A stretch of DNA of 64,000 nucleotides, from positions 26,523,245 through 26,587,244 of the forward strand of contig OZ038528.1 of assembly GCA_964036665.1 (NCBI GenBank). The letters are read 5' to 3'. The position numbers and the translations under genes were made by a program. This document shows positions 41,422 to 51,504 of this stretch, piece by piece (position 1 is the first letter of the stretch; each line of letters begins with the position of its first letter). The stretch comes from Gordius sp. MW1 (Eukaryota > Nematomorpha > Gordioida > Gordea > Gordiidae). The notes beneath the pieces are model-generated. The model was not told the DNA's origin and searched no databases. It saw only the letters and a list, made by a program, of their open reading frames with translations.

Positions 41422-43260
41422 CTAACTTTAATATAGATTATGATATATAATACTTATTTTCAAAACAACAAACCATTAATTGTCTTAAATCTCCCGGTTA
41501 CATTTCTTTGTATTTTAAAGGGGATTATCAAAAAAAACTAACTTTATCTAAAATTTATCACCATTTTGTTTGTTTTCACTATAGTTAGATTAAAATTAGC
41601 TGCGAAATATAAACATAAATTATATAAATATACAAATTTAAACTAATAATATACAGTCAATCTATTATAGAGCTCTCAAAGGTTTACTCAACCCAATAAT
41701 CATTCTTAAAACAAGTCTTCCAGGTCTTTTGAACCTTTAAAGTTTTGACTTGTCACAATATACTGATTATTTTTTTTAATTTATTAATTCAAACAAAACT
41801 GTTTTTAAGACAGAAGAATTTCAAAAAACTGAGCCTATTTGAAAAAAATAAGAAACTGAGCACTTTTTGATTAAAATCTGAGCTTAATAAACTGTACATT
41901 TTTTATTAAATATCTGAACAAATTGAATTTAAAACTAAGCAAAAATTACTGAGCTTTATGTAATTTTTAAATGTACATTTAAGTAACATCCCTTATTAAT
42001 CGGAGAGTTGACATAAATTTAAATAGTGAAAAATCATAAGTGTGAAGGAAAAATCTTAATGTTTACTTTTTATCATAGGAGACGACGAGCTATAAGCAAT
42101 ATCTTTTAAGCATTGGTTAATTTATTGGGTCCTGCAGATATAAATTTCAAAATCCCCAAACATCTCCTACTGTCATGAAGGTCTTAAAACCATCAAGTTT
42201 TTTAGGTACAAAAAATTGTAAATCTACTTTAAAATCAAACCACTTATTCAAAAGAATTCCTATATAAATTAAGTAAAATAATAGCACCAATAATCATAAC
42301 ATCTGATGAAGTCATTTAACCATCTAGCTTTTTAAACACCAAGTATTGTTTATTAACTCTACAAAACTTTAAATCTCTTCTTGGGAAATCACTTAGTCAA
42401 AACAATTCCTATAATATCTCAGAGCTAAAACTCTCAAACATCTTCTACTTTTGATGACAATAACTTGTAAATCCTATATAGTACTCAGTCATAAAATTTT
42501 ATAGCAACTTGTTATATATAAATCAGAGGTATGTCCGTTAAACAATCAGGTTTTATTGACTATGCAAAGGGTCAGACAACCCACATGAACATTCTTAACC
42601 TAAAACTAAAAACTCATAGCTATTTCCATGTTAGACACCTCCTCAGACATCACATTAAACAGATTTTGAAGTCTTCCCTTCAATAAAATAATCTAGTTGC
42701 TAAACGTGCAAGATACCAAGCCTCGTTAACACTTTCTGAGGCCTTTTTAAAACTCACCAAAATATTAGCATTTATGAAGACTGGCAAAAGTTTTTACTAT
42801 GCACTTCGCATTCTTTTGGTGCCACCTACATCATATACTAGATCCCTTACCTGGGTAACAAATCTCAATTGGGACTATTTGAAATAGCCAATTACATGAT
42901 ACCCATATTGCATATTTTCATCACTTAAGCATGGGCGCAACATTCAAGCCAAAATTCCCATGGCTTCCCCTTAAAATATCGCCAGACAACAACGATCCTG
43001 ACTAGCTAGGCATCCAGTAAGGATTTATCTTCCTTTAACCTATCCAATTCAGCAGCAAGATTTTTCCACTTTACAAGTTTTTGCAACTATCAATACTTTC
43101 AACGCTCTTCGACAGGGGCAGGACTCAATTGCTTACGCCCAGCCTAACTAGAATTATCAAATTAGACCGCTCAAGAGTTATCTTAAGCACTCTTAATTCC
43201 CTAATTAGTAGAACCATATTTCTTCGGCGCTACTTTAGTATAATTTCTAAATTAGATGTG
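41422..43260. other. AT-rich stretch with weak coding-like segments
   Basis: No certain feature. Around 42710-42900 the plus strand gives TGKSFYYALRILLVPPTSYT-like peptide that faintly resembles retroelement RT C-terminal parts, but stops intervene and no motif is decisive. The 77-codon ORF at 43081-43314 runs into the RTE 5' end and resembles nothing. Confidence 0.3.
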
Positions 43261-43276
43261 AGAATTCGACCTATAG
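43261..43276. repeat. 16 bp target-site duplication of RTE element 2, left copy (agaattcgacctatag)
   Basis: Identical to 46613-46628. Confidence 0.93.
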
Positions 43277-43634
43277 CCTCAACCGAGCCAGAAATACCTT
43301 GTAGTGGTGGTTGAGCTTGTGTACTCTCGTGATCCAATAAGCTATACCTTTGGTAGCTAAACACAATTTTTGTGTTTGTTACTGGTAGGGTCACCCTATT
43401 GGCAAGGTTCTTGGTGAAGGGTCAGACTAAAATTTCTGGGCTTTTTGAGGAATTACTAGTGAAATGGAAGTGCTAGATTAAGCCTATCAATACGAATGGT
43501 CTAAAGAAAAGTTTAATTCACCAAAAGGACGCCATCATAAAGAATAGTAGGTAGTCAAGCGCCAAAATCTAACATAGTTCCGTCAGGCTTGGAAGGCCGG
43601 GATACCAATACTTCCTCATTCCATATAAACCAAA

Positions 43635-44510
43635 ATGTATACTACAACAAAGAAGCAGCATAAAAACCAAGCCAGGGCGTCCCCCTTAAGCGACGCGCGC
43701 ATTCTTCGCCTGGAATGTGTGGGAAATAAACGAAGGCTACCGCTCTCTCAACAAACGGAAGCGGTTAAAGACATTAGTTTGCGTAGGATAAAGTTTGGGT
43801 CATGGAATATTGGTACAATGACTAGCAAGAGCAGAGAATTGGCAGACGTTCTAAGGAGGAGAAAAATCGACATCGCTTGTATACAAGAGACCAAATGGAA
43901 GGGCCAGAAAGCAAAATACATAGGTGACGGTTACAAATTATATTTTTACGGTACAGAAACTCATCGAAATGGCGTCGGTATAGTGCTATCGGAAGAAATT
44001 CAGCAAACTGTCGTCGACGTTAAAAGAATCAATGACAGAATTATGGCGATACAGCTTTGTTATAGATCTACTACGATAAACGTTATATCAGCATACGCCC
44101 CTCAAAGTGGATGCTCTAAGGCGGAAAAAGAGTGTTTTTGGAAGGAGCTTGAAGATGTTCTATCCCAATTCGGTAAGGAGGGGCGAATAATCATCGGAGC
44201 GGACCTCAATGGACACGTGGGAAAATCAAGGGAAGGATTTGAAAGAAATCACGGTGGTCGGGATTACGGCCTAAAAAATGAAGGAGGTACGGAAATCTTG
44301 AAATTGCTCAAGCTTTTAACCTAGCAATAGGAAATACCTTCTTCAAAAAGAGACAGGAACATTTTATAACGTACAAAAGCGGCAGCGTACCACTCAGATA
44401 GATTTCTTTCTAGTCAACAAAACGCACTTAAAGTATGTTCAAAATGTTAAGGTAATACCGAGTGAAATATTGGCCTGCCAACACAAGCTGTTGGTGATGG
44501 ATTTATATTA
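43635..44510 (+). pseudogene. RTE 2 endonuclease domain
   Basis: The ORF from 43635 (229 codons) has the complete early motifs: SWNIGTMTSKS, CIQETKWKG (catalytic Glu), NGVGIVLSEE, VISAYAPQSG and IIIGADLNGHVGKS (Asp/Asn). A frameshift at ~44300 moves the rest (AQAFNLAIGNTFFKKRQEH, TYKSGS, a Q-D-F/V-LV segment) to another frame, ending near a CQHKLLV-like box with the terminal His region at ~44490. The ~50 codons before SWNIG form a basic leader. Met 43635 is a plausible natural start. Confidence 0.88.
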
Positions 44511-44689
44511 AGGGGCATTAAAGAGCAAAAGGTACAAAGAGTAGCGGCTACTATACAATAGAGGAAACTAAAGGATATTATCCAACATTTTCAGGAGCAA
44601 GTAATTAAACATGCTGGATTTAAGGAAAATACTTCATGTGAGGATATGGAATGGTATAGCTGCCACAATGCGAAAAGCGGGACGACAAA

Positions 44690-46460
44690 TACTAGGTGAA
44701 AACTAAAGGAATTCTCAAGGAGACGTGGTGGTGGAATGAAGAAGTGCAAAAATGTATAAAGGAAAAGAAGAGATTGTACAAAGTTTGGTATAAAAGCAAG
44801 GATAGAAATGATAAGCAAGCTTACCAATAAAAAATCGGCTAAAAAATTCGTAGCAAAAGCAAAAAGCAAGGTGTACGACGATATAAATGTAAAACTAAAC
44901 TCAAAGGAAGGAGAAAAATTGATCTACAAAATCGCAAAGTCAAGGGCCCGAAATTCTAAAGATCACCTAGAATGCCGGCTAATTAAGGGTCAAAAGGGAG
45001 AAATACTAAAACACGACAGCCATATACTACAAAGATGGTACGACTATTATAGCAATTTATCAATTGAAAAAGGGGCCTGTAGTCGAAGACATTAACCAGG
45101 AAAATACAATAGGAGAATTAAATACAGCGGATAGGATCACGGAAACGGAAGTAAACGTTGCTATGGGTAAACTAAAGCCGGGAAAAGCTCTTGGACCGGA
45201 CAATATACCAATAGAGGGTTTTAAGCGTTAGGCAATACTGGTGCACACCTTTTCAACTATATCTTGAAAACGGGTGTAATGCCTAACGAGTGGAGGGATA
45301 GCTACATGATCCCGATATACAAGATGAAAGGGGACATTCAGGGTTGCAACAATTACAGAGGGATAAAGCTTATGAGTCACACTTTCAAGGTGTGGAAAAA
45401 GGTGATCGAAAAACGGCTTCGGAGTTTGGTCCAAATTTGAGATAACCAATTCGGATTCATGCCGGAGAGGTCTACAGCAGACGCCCTAAACAGTGTTAGA
45501 AGATTAATGGAACGGTTTAAAGAAAGGGAAGAGGATTTGCACATGTGTTTCATCGATCTAGAAAAAGCGCTCGATAAAGTTTCTCGTAATTTAGTGTGGA
45601 AATGTCTAAAAGAAAACAACGTGCCAGAATTATACGTCAGAGCAATAAAAGATATGTACAAGGGAAATAAAACGTACGTTAGAACAACGGTGGGGACTAC
45701 AAAGGGATTTGCCATTAACACTGGAGTCCATCAAGGTTCAGCTCTTGATCCCTTCCTATTCATAATGATAATAGATATTATTACCAAGGATATGGGCGAG
45801 GAAGCTCCTGGGGCAATGATCTTTGCAGACGATATAATCCTCTGTGCCAAAAGTGAACAAGAATTGGCTAACACTGTAAATATATGGGTAAATACAATAG
45901 AAGAAAGTGGTCTCAGGGTAAATCGAAAGAAAACAGAATACATGAAAACATCGGATGAAAACTAGCTAAATGCATCCCTTACTTTAGGCGATTGGCAACT
46001 TACAAGCGTGGATTCCTTCAAATATTTAGGATCAACACTTCAATCGGATGGTGGAATGGATAAAGAAATCCAAGCAAGGATAAATTCCGGATGGCTTAAG
46101 TGGAGGGAATTGACAGGCGTTCTGTGTGACAAAAACATTCCGAGAAGACTAAAAGGCGCACTGTATAAATCCATCATACAGCCAACAGTCCTGTATAGCT
46201 CGGAATCATGGGCTATACGTAAAAGAGAAGAGCAACGTCTTGCGACCATGGAGATGAGAATGCTAAGATGGGTGCTAGGAGTAAGCAAAAAGGAACATAG
46301 GCGAAATGAAGAAATAAGAAGAAGTCTGGGTACTACATCTATTACAACAAAGCTCCTAACAGATAGACTAAGATGGTACGGCCATGTTAAAAGAAGAGAC
46401 GATAGCTATGTCGGAAAGAAAATCGAGATGATATATTTCGCAGGAAAACGAAGGAGATGA
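44690..46460 (+). pseudogene. RTE 2 reverse transcriptase, frameshifted, FADD intact
   Basis: Pieces in order: WWWNEEVQKCIKEKK, the ORF 44808-45095 (helical linker, HILQRWYDYYSNL), GKLKPGKALGPDNIPIEGF (~45170), WRDSYMIPIYK (frame change), NQFGFMPERSTADA, the ORF 45459-45965 with MCFIDLEKALDKV, VHQGSALDPFLFIMIIDIIT and MIFADDIILC. A stop at 45963 is followed by the ORF 46008-46460 with FKYLGSTLQSDGGMDKEI, LLYSSESWAI-like and MEMRMLRWVLG, RLRWYGHV. The catalytic triad of Asp is retained, unlike RTE 1. Breaks at ~45100, ~45230, ~45440 and 45963. Confidence 0.9.
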
Positions 46461-46612
46461 AGACCCAAGCTTACCTGGATTCATAAAATACTGCACGATA
46501 TGAAAGTCCACAAGATAAAGAAAGATCTATGTAAACATAGAAACAAATGGAAACAAATGCTAAAAGGACTGACCACCACCCTAGGTGACAAACAGTCATA
46601 GAAAGAAGAAGA

Positions 46613-46628
46613 AGAATTCGACCTATAG
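46613..46628. repeat. RTE 2 target duplication, right copy; its last 5 bp (tatag) are also gypsy B's target
   Basis: agaattcgacctatag repeats 43261-43276. The final tatag (46624-46628) is duplicated again at 50884-50888 by the gypsy B insertion, so the second element landed exactly in the end of the first element's duplication. Confidence 0.92.
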
Positions 46629-46799
46629 TATAAGATATACAGTTTATTGGATAAGACAAAGAAGTAACCGTTGGTAATTACAATAACACGTTTAAATAGA
46701 CATTCGATTTACAACCAATTAACAATCAATTAACATTGCATTGCAATTCGAACGCTCAAGGTCATGCCAATTAGGTAGATATTATTTGCATACATTACA
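46629..46799 (-). repeat. 3' LTR of gypsy B
   Basis: 171 bp, TGTAATGTATGC..CTTATA on the minus strand. It starts TG but ends TATA rather than CA. Differences from the 5' LTR are visible at four positions. Confidence 0.93.
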
Positions 46800-46810
46800 T
46801 TACTCCCCCA
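46800..46810 (-). promoter_or_regulatory. Polypurine tract of gypsy B
   Basis: Minus-strand TGGGGGAGTAA directly before the 3' LTR TGTAATG; it would prime plus-strand DNA synthesis. Confidence 0.7.
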
Positions 46811-46811
46811 T

Positions 46812-48005
46812 TTAAAGTTGCCCTCCATCGTATCGATCAGGTGGTTTGGATACCCTTTTGTGTTCTAGAATGTTTCGCTCTGACACCGCACCTTGGTCAA
46901 TTGTTGTTCTTTCCCGTAACTGATCTCCGTGTTTCCTTCTTGTATTTCCGTCTATATTAACGTCATACGTAGTCGAACTTGATCTTGCTTCTACAAGTCC
47001 TTCCCTCCATCCCGGACTTGTGTCATTATGTACCCACACCTGCTGCTCGGGTTCGAAGAATCTTTCTTGGGTCCATCAGTTTTTATAGTACTTTTGTTTT
47101 CAGATCGATTCTTCAACCTTGTCGCGAGTCGTTCTTCTGAGCTGGTCTAGCGTCGTACGAATCCTGCGATTGAACATCGACTCAGCCGGGCTTATACATG
47201 TAGTCACGTTTTGACTACTACGCATGCTCATTAAAACTTGTAATAAGTTTAACGAGTCATTAACCCCCGACTTTTGATTCGCATAGAACTTACTTTTAAT
47301 AGTTCTAATATATCTCTCGGCTAAACCATTAGTTTTGGGGTGGTAAGGCGGTCCCGTAAATTGAACTATGCCATTGTTTTTACAAAAAATTTTAAATTCC
47401 GTAGATTTAAATTGCGGGCCATTGTCACTGACAATATATCTAGGTAACCCAAAACGCGCAAAAATTGTCCTTAAATTTTGGATAATTATTGTTGAGTTTA
47501 TCTCGCCCAGCACCATTACTTCGGGCCATTTTGTAAAAGCATCAATGCAAACTAACCAATACTTCTTATTGATGGGTCCCGCTAAGTCTATGTGAACCCG
47601 TTCCCAAGGCTTGTTAGGAACGTTCCAAGCGTATAGGGGTACCTCTTTAATGTTTGGTCGTTCTTCTTGGCAATATTTACAGGTATTAACGTATTTTTCT
47701 ATATCTGAGTCAATATTATTCCAGTACACATAATATCTCCCTAATGACTTCATAGCCACGATTCCCGGATGACCATCATGTAAAATTTTAAGAATATCTG
47801 GCCTTAATTTTTCCGGAATTATAAGTCGATATTTATAAAATAAAAGATTATTTTCGAAAGAAATGTAATTTCTTAATTGCAGGTATTTTCGTACGTTATC
47901 GTTTTTTGAAGAGCCTTGCCATCTATTTTTAAATTGCTCTATAACTTCTTTTTTTACATTATCTTTTATTGTTTCTTCTACAATATTTTTTGTATTCAAA
48001 GTCAA
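46812..48005 (-). pseudogene. Gypsy B integrase and C-terminal tail
   Basis: ORF 48005-47100 (301 codons): ILHDGHPGIVAMKSLGRYYV and CKYCQEERP (HHCC), VHIDLAGPINKKYWLVCIDA (first D), YIVSDNGPQF (second D), PPYHPKTNGLAERYIRTIKS (E). All catalytic residues are present. A TAA near 47100 separates the C-terminal tail (47039-46812), which has the RRKHGDQLRER..ISKPPDRY-like basic end. Confidence 0.9.
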
Positions 48006-48049
48006 GTCATCGATTAATTGTAATTTAATTCTTCGTATATCATTATCTA

Positions 48050-48519
48050 TGTTTAAATTATGAGGTGAATCCTTTAGGCATAATCGAGAAAGTGCATCAG
48101 CACACTGATTAGATTTCCCTGGGGTATTTTATATCATAATCATATTGAAGTAATTTAATTGCCCATCTTAGTAACCTATTATTGGTTATTTTACTAAGAT
48201 CTCGGGTTGTCCCAAAAATATTTATAAGAGGGTGGTGATCTGTCTGAATTGTGAATTTACGACCATAAATATACTGATGGAATTTATTTATCGCATAAAT
48301 TGCTGCCGATGCCTCTCTGTCGATGACGGAGTAATTTTTCTCAGCGGGATTTAGGGAACGAGAGGCGTAGGCAATAGGTTTTTCTTGGCCTGAGGAAAAC
48401 TTATGCGCTATAACTGCTCCTAAACCTAAATCTGACGCGTCGATTGAAATTATGATAGGCGATTTCTTTTGATAAGGCACTATAGTTTTTCTGTTAGAAA
48501 TTATAGTTAACATTTTCAA
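48050..48519 (-). pseudogene. Gypsy B RNase H
   Basis: PIIISIDASDLGLGAVIAHK (Asp), IAYASRSLNPAEKNYSVIDR (Glu), FTIQTDHHPLINIFG (Asp), then a stop after KYPREI at 48109; the frame continues with a CADALSRL-like end near 48080. Upstream there is a short overlap with the RT C-terminal ORF in another frame. Confidence 0.88.
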
Positions 48520-49389
48520 ACGTTAATTTTTCTAAGTCGCCCCATACCCATTTTGTATTTATGGAAGTTAATTTGTATAAAGGAGGGCAATTTATCTGAA
48601 GTTTGGGGATAAAAGTTTCTAAATAGTTTACCAACCCAAGGAAAGAACAAAGTTCCTTTTTGTTTTCGGGTGTTTTAAAACTTTTAATCTTTAGAACCTT
48701 ATCCTCACTCGCTGTTATACCTTCACTATTAATTATATGTCCTAAGTATTTGACAAATTTTTTAAATAATTGCATTTTAGTTTAAGATGTTGCTAAACCA
48801 ACAGTTTGAAAGAGATTTAATACTGTTACTAATTTGTTTAAGTTTTTTTTTTTTTTTTTTTTCAAGATTAAGTTTAATTTATTCAAAATTTTTTAATTAA
48901 ATATATTTTTTTTCACATATCATTATTTTTCGTTTTTACCGCTAATTATAACATCGTCCATAAAGACGCTCACCCCGGGTATGTTATTAACCAATTGTCT
49001 CATAAACCTATGAAAGATAATCGGCGCTGTTGTGAGCCCAAACGGTAATCTCTTATAACGAAAATATCCTATATGCGTTGATATGTTTAAATATTTCCTT
49101 GATTTCTCATTAAGTTCAAGTTGTAAAAAGGCATCTTTGAGGTCAATGATAGAAAAAATTTTACCTCCGGCTATTCTTTCAGCCACGTCGCTGAAAGTCG
49201 GTAAAATATCCTGATCTTTAGCCAAGTGTTGATTTATGGTTAAACGAAAATCACCACATATACGCATCTGCCCTGTTTTCTTTTTAACATTTACAGTTGG
49301 CTTAGCCCATTTAATTGGCGTTAAAGTAGGATTAATTTTTTCAATGATGTTTCGTTAAGTAGCCGTTGTAGTTCATCTTCTACAGCTTG
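48494..49389 (-). pseudogene. Gypsy B reverse transcriptase, interrupted
   Basis: ORF 49267-48923: GDFRLTINQHL, IIDLKDAFLQLELNEKSRKY (Asp), YKRLPFGLTTAPIIFHRFM and VSVFMDDVIISG (FMDD, intact). ORF 48775-48494: VKYLGHIINSEGI and SFLGLVNYLETFIPKL. Between them, 48780-48920 is low complexity with a T22 run and has lost ~20-30 codons of recognisable sequence. The N-terminal link to protease (49389-49270) is frameshifted. Confidence 0.88.
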
Positions 49390-50619
49390 TCATAGTGGAA
49401 ACGGTACTCTTCTTGCTCCAAACATTTTTGGCATCGCGTTATCATTGATTTCCAGTGTCACTTTGAAATCTTTTACTTTTCCTAATTTTTCGCAAAAGAC
49501 GTAGGGAAATTGTTTAAGAATTGCATGTACATTTGAAGGTATTTCAATAATAGAATTTAGGCAAACCACCTTTGGTAAAGTTAAGTTAAATTTGGAGATA
49601 AATGGCATACCAAATATTGCTGAACCTTTACCTTGAATGACATAAATATCTAAGTACTTTGTCACACCACCAACGTCCACCTTCACTTTGGTTTTACCAA
49701 GTGTTGAAATAGCCATTCTACCATAGCCGTATATCTTCGGAGCTTGGTAAAGTTTAGGCTTGCCGATTCGAGACCACGTTATTTCATCAATGACGCTACA
49801 TGCCGCACCCGTATCGAAGATCATTTCATAAGGCACATCGTTAATTCGTACGTTGATGTGAGCTTTGGTGGGTTGATCGAAGTCGTGGTTGATGGCTGAT
49901 AATGTATTCATCACCGTTCTACAATTTTTAGCTATATGGCCTGGTTTCCCACACCGATAACATTTAGGGGGTGGCTTTTTCCTAAAGGTGCTAAATTTAG
50001 GAAAATGTATATCTCTATTGTTGAAGTTATTAAACGACTGCTTAACCTTGTTTACTTCAACAGCCCTCCATGTTTCGTATTCTACCGAGTCTAACGCCAA
50101 TGCTAGATTAACTGTTTCTTCGAAACTTACGTTACCACTCGGATACTTAGCTCTTAACTCAATGTTAAGCCTTGGTAAGTTACATCCTAGGACAAATATG
50201 TCCTTTAATACCTCGTCTAGATTATTTTCAAATTTACAGTTTTTCATAAGAAATTTCAACCGAATACTAAAGTCAATAATACTTTCGTTATTTCTAATTG
50301 CCTTATAAAATTGTTCTCTATGATGATAAATAGAAAACTTATCGGCAAATATACTCCTAAGGGCTTTAATTATCTCATCGTAATTAGTTTTGTCTCGTAA
50401 TTTTGGATATAAATAGTCCCTTATTTTAGTTAAATTATTCAGTCCTATGTAAGTGAGTAACAAAGTTTTTCGCCTGTCTCCCGTGATGTCTCTCAACTTG
50501 AATAAGAGCTCGATATTAAATAAATAGTCATCAATCGAATTACTTGGATCATACAGAATAGAATCCTTCAATTCCTTTGAGTAATCACAAGAAAAATTCG
50601 TCTCCGGTTTGATGGCCAT
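49390..50619 (-). CDS. Gypsy B gag-nucleocapsid-protease polyprotein, 409 codons
   Basis: Longest intact retroviral-like ORF of the window. Met at 50619 (MAIKPETNFSCDYSKE) is ~75 bases after the PBS. Capsid-like region residues ~20-180 (DDYLFNIELLFKLRDI, FYKAIRNNESIIDFSIRLKF, LDEVLKDIFVLGC). One CCHC knuckle CYRCGKPGHIAKNC at ~232. Aspartic protease with MIFDTGAACSVID at ~275 and the TLGKTKVKVDVGG..IFGMPFI box at ~310-345. It ends with FGARRVPFPL, the usual start of RT, where a stop breaks the polyprotein. No frameshift is seen, so this part could still be translated if transcribed. Confidence 0.9.
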   Translation of the reverse strand: MAIKPETNFSCDYSKELKDSILYDPSNSIDDYLFNIELLFKLRDITGDRRKTLLLTYIGLNNLTKIRDYLYPKLRDKTNYDEIIKALRSIFADKFSIYHHREQFYKAIRNNESIIDFSIRLKFLMKNCKFENNLDEVLKDIFVLGCNLPRLNIELRAKYPSGNVSFEETVNLALALDSVEYETWRAVEVNKVKQSFNNFNNRDIHFPKFSTFRKKPPPKCYRCGKPGHIAKNCRTVMNTLSAINHDFDQPTKAHINVRINDVPYEMIFDTGAACSVIDEITWSRIGKPKLYQAPKIYGYGRMAISTLGKTKVKVDVGGVTKYLDIYVIQGKGSAIFGMPFISKFNLTLPKVVCLNSIIEIPSNVHAILKQFPYVFCEKLGKVKDFKVTLEINDNAMPKMFGARRVPFPL

Positions 50620-50695
50620 CTGAAAATAATATGGATAATCTTTTTATTTAAGTTGAACAAGGTAGGGAGTGTCTTCTAAACGAGGTTGGGTTCAA

Positions 50696-50711
50696 GGTCT
50701 CCTCGTCGCCA
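50696..50711 (-). promoter_or_regulatory. Primer-binding site of gypsy B
   Basis: TGGCGACGAGGAGACC lies one base after the 5' LTR end on the minus strand. The TGGCGACGAGGA start is of the kind seen in insect gypsy elements. tRNA not identified. Confidence 0.7.
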
Positions 50712-50712
50712 T

Positions 50713-50883
50713 TATAAGATACACAGTTTATTGGATAAGACAAAGAAGTAACCGTTGGTAATTACAATAACACGTTTAAATAGACATTCAATTTACAACC
50801 AATTAACAAGCAATTAACATTGCATTGCAATTCGAACGCTCAAGGTCATGCCAATTAGGTAGATAGTATTTGCATACATTACA
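50713..50883 (-). repeat. 5' LTR of gypsy B
   Basis: 171 bp; outside it lies the duplication tatag (50884-50888). Confidence 0.93.
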
Positions 50884-50888
50884 TATAG

Positions 50889-51280
50889 CAATGGGGTCTG
50901 TTCTTTGCAGATCTGTTCTAAACATATCATAAAGCAAATAGATATTAAAGGTAGAAATCCTCGCTTAAAACTCGGATGCAAAAGGAGTGTGTGAAATAGC
51001 TTCACGCGCAGTACAAATTTCTCTTACAGCTTAAAATCGCTCAGGACTTTGTTTCAATTCCACAAGCATATCATCAACTCTAGTGACGATATTCAACAAG
51101 GCGACCCACTAGGACGCTCTTGTTTTCCCTAGGTATTAAAACTCTTGTTGAGTACAAAGAAGTTTAATTTGACATTAAATGGTACTTTGACGATAAGACG
51201 TTTTTTCCGCTTTAAGATACCTAGAACTAGAAGACGAAATGTTACAAATTAATATATTCTCCATTAACTTTACTAGGATC
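50889..51280 (+). pseudogene. Decayed reverse transcriptase fragment (QQGDPLG type)
   Basis: Plus-strand translation around 51080-51115 gives NSSDDIQQGDPLGR, followed by a stop and LKLLL..; in a neighbouring frame a FDIKWYFDDKT-like segment lies at ~51170-51200. The spacing QQGDPLGP..LF ... WY(L/F)DD fits RT motifs B and C of non-LTR-like retroelements carrying a C-terminal zinc finger and restriction-like endonuclease. It may be of the same family as the fragment at 12850-13405. Many stops. Confidence 0.5.
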
Positions 51281-51504
51281 GCCAATCAGAGGTCTAAACC
51301 CATATCAAATTGTTAAAATAAACTATTCGTTACTATAATTTTTTGTCCCATTACAATAACCACTCTCACAACCTTTGACCTCTAAGCCTTAAGATTTTTA
51401 AAAAATAGGGACACGATTTCTTTGCTATCCCATGATATTTGCGAATCTTTTAATTGCTATGCAATTTATGGGCTCACTTTCCAATTTGTTTTGTCACGCT
51501 ATTC
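51281..51504. other. AT-rich non-coding stretch
   Basis: Nothing recognised. Near 51448-51470 lies one copy of the word attgctatgcaatttatggg that recurs at 26304 and, reversed, at 54328. Confidence 0.4.

Larger units (their letters stand above)
43277..46612 (+). mobile_element. RTE-type non-LTR retrotransposon 2, near full length
   Basis: 3.3 kb between 16 bp duplications. ~360 bp leader, endonuclease (43635-~44500), linker, RT (~44700-46460), and a short 3' end in gaaagaagaagaa. It is related to RTE 1 (same domains and tail type) but clearly diverged at protein level (WNIGTMTSKS versus WNVGTLTGKS; FADD versus AYDD position), so it is a separate subfamily. At least four frame breaks. Gypsy B sits immediately downstream. 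Confidence 0.93.
46629..50883 (-). mobile_element. Ty3/gypsy retrotransposon B (Mag-like), 4.25 kb
   Basis: LTRs 50713-50883 (5') and 46629-46799 (3') are both 171 bp with about four differences, so it is a fairly young insertion. Target duplication tatag. Minus-strand order: PBS, gag-CCHC-protease in one 409-codon ORF, RT, RNase H, integrase, tail, polypurine tract. It is compact compared with gypsy A, with which it shares domain order and peptide style but not nucleotide identity. RT contains frame breaks and a T22 run (48847-48868). Confidence 0.94.
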
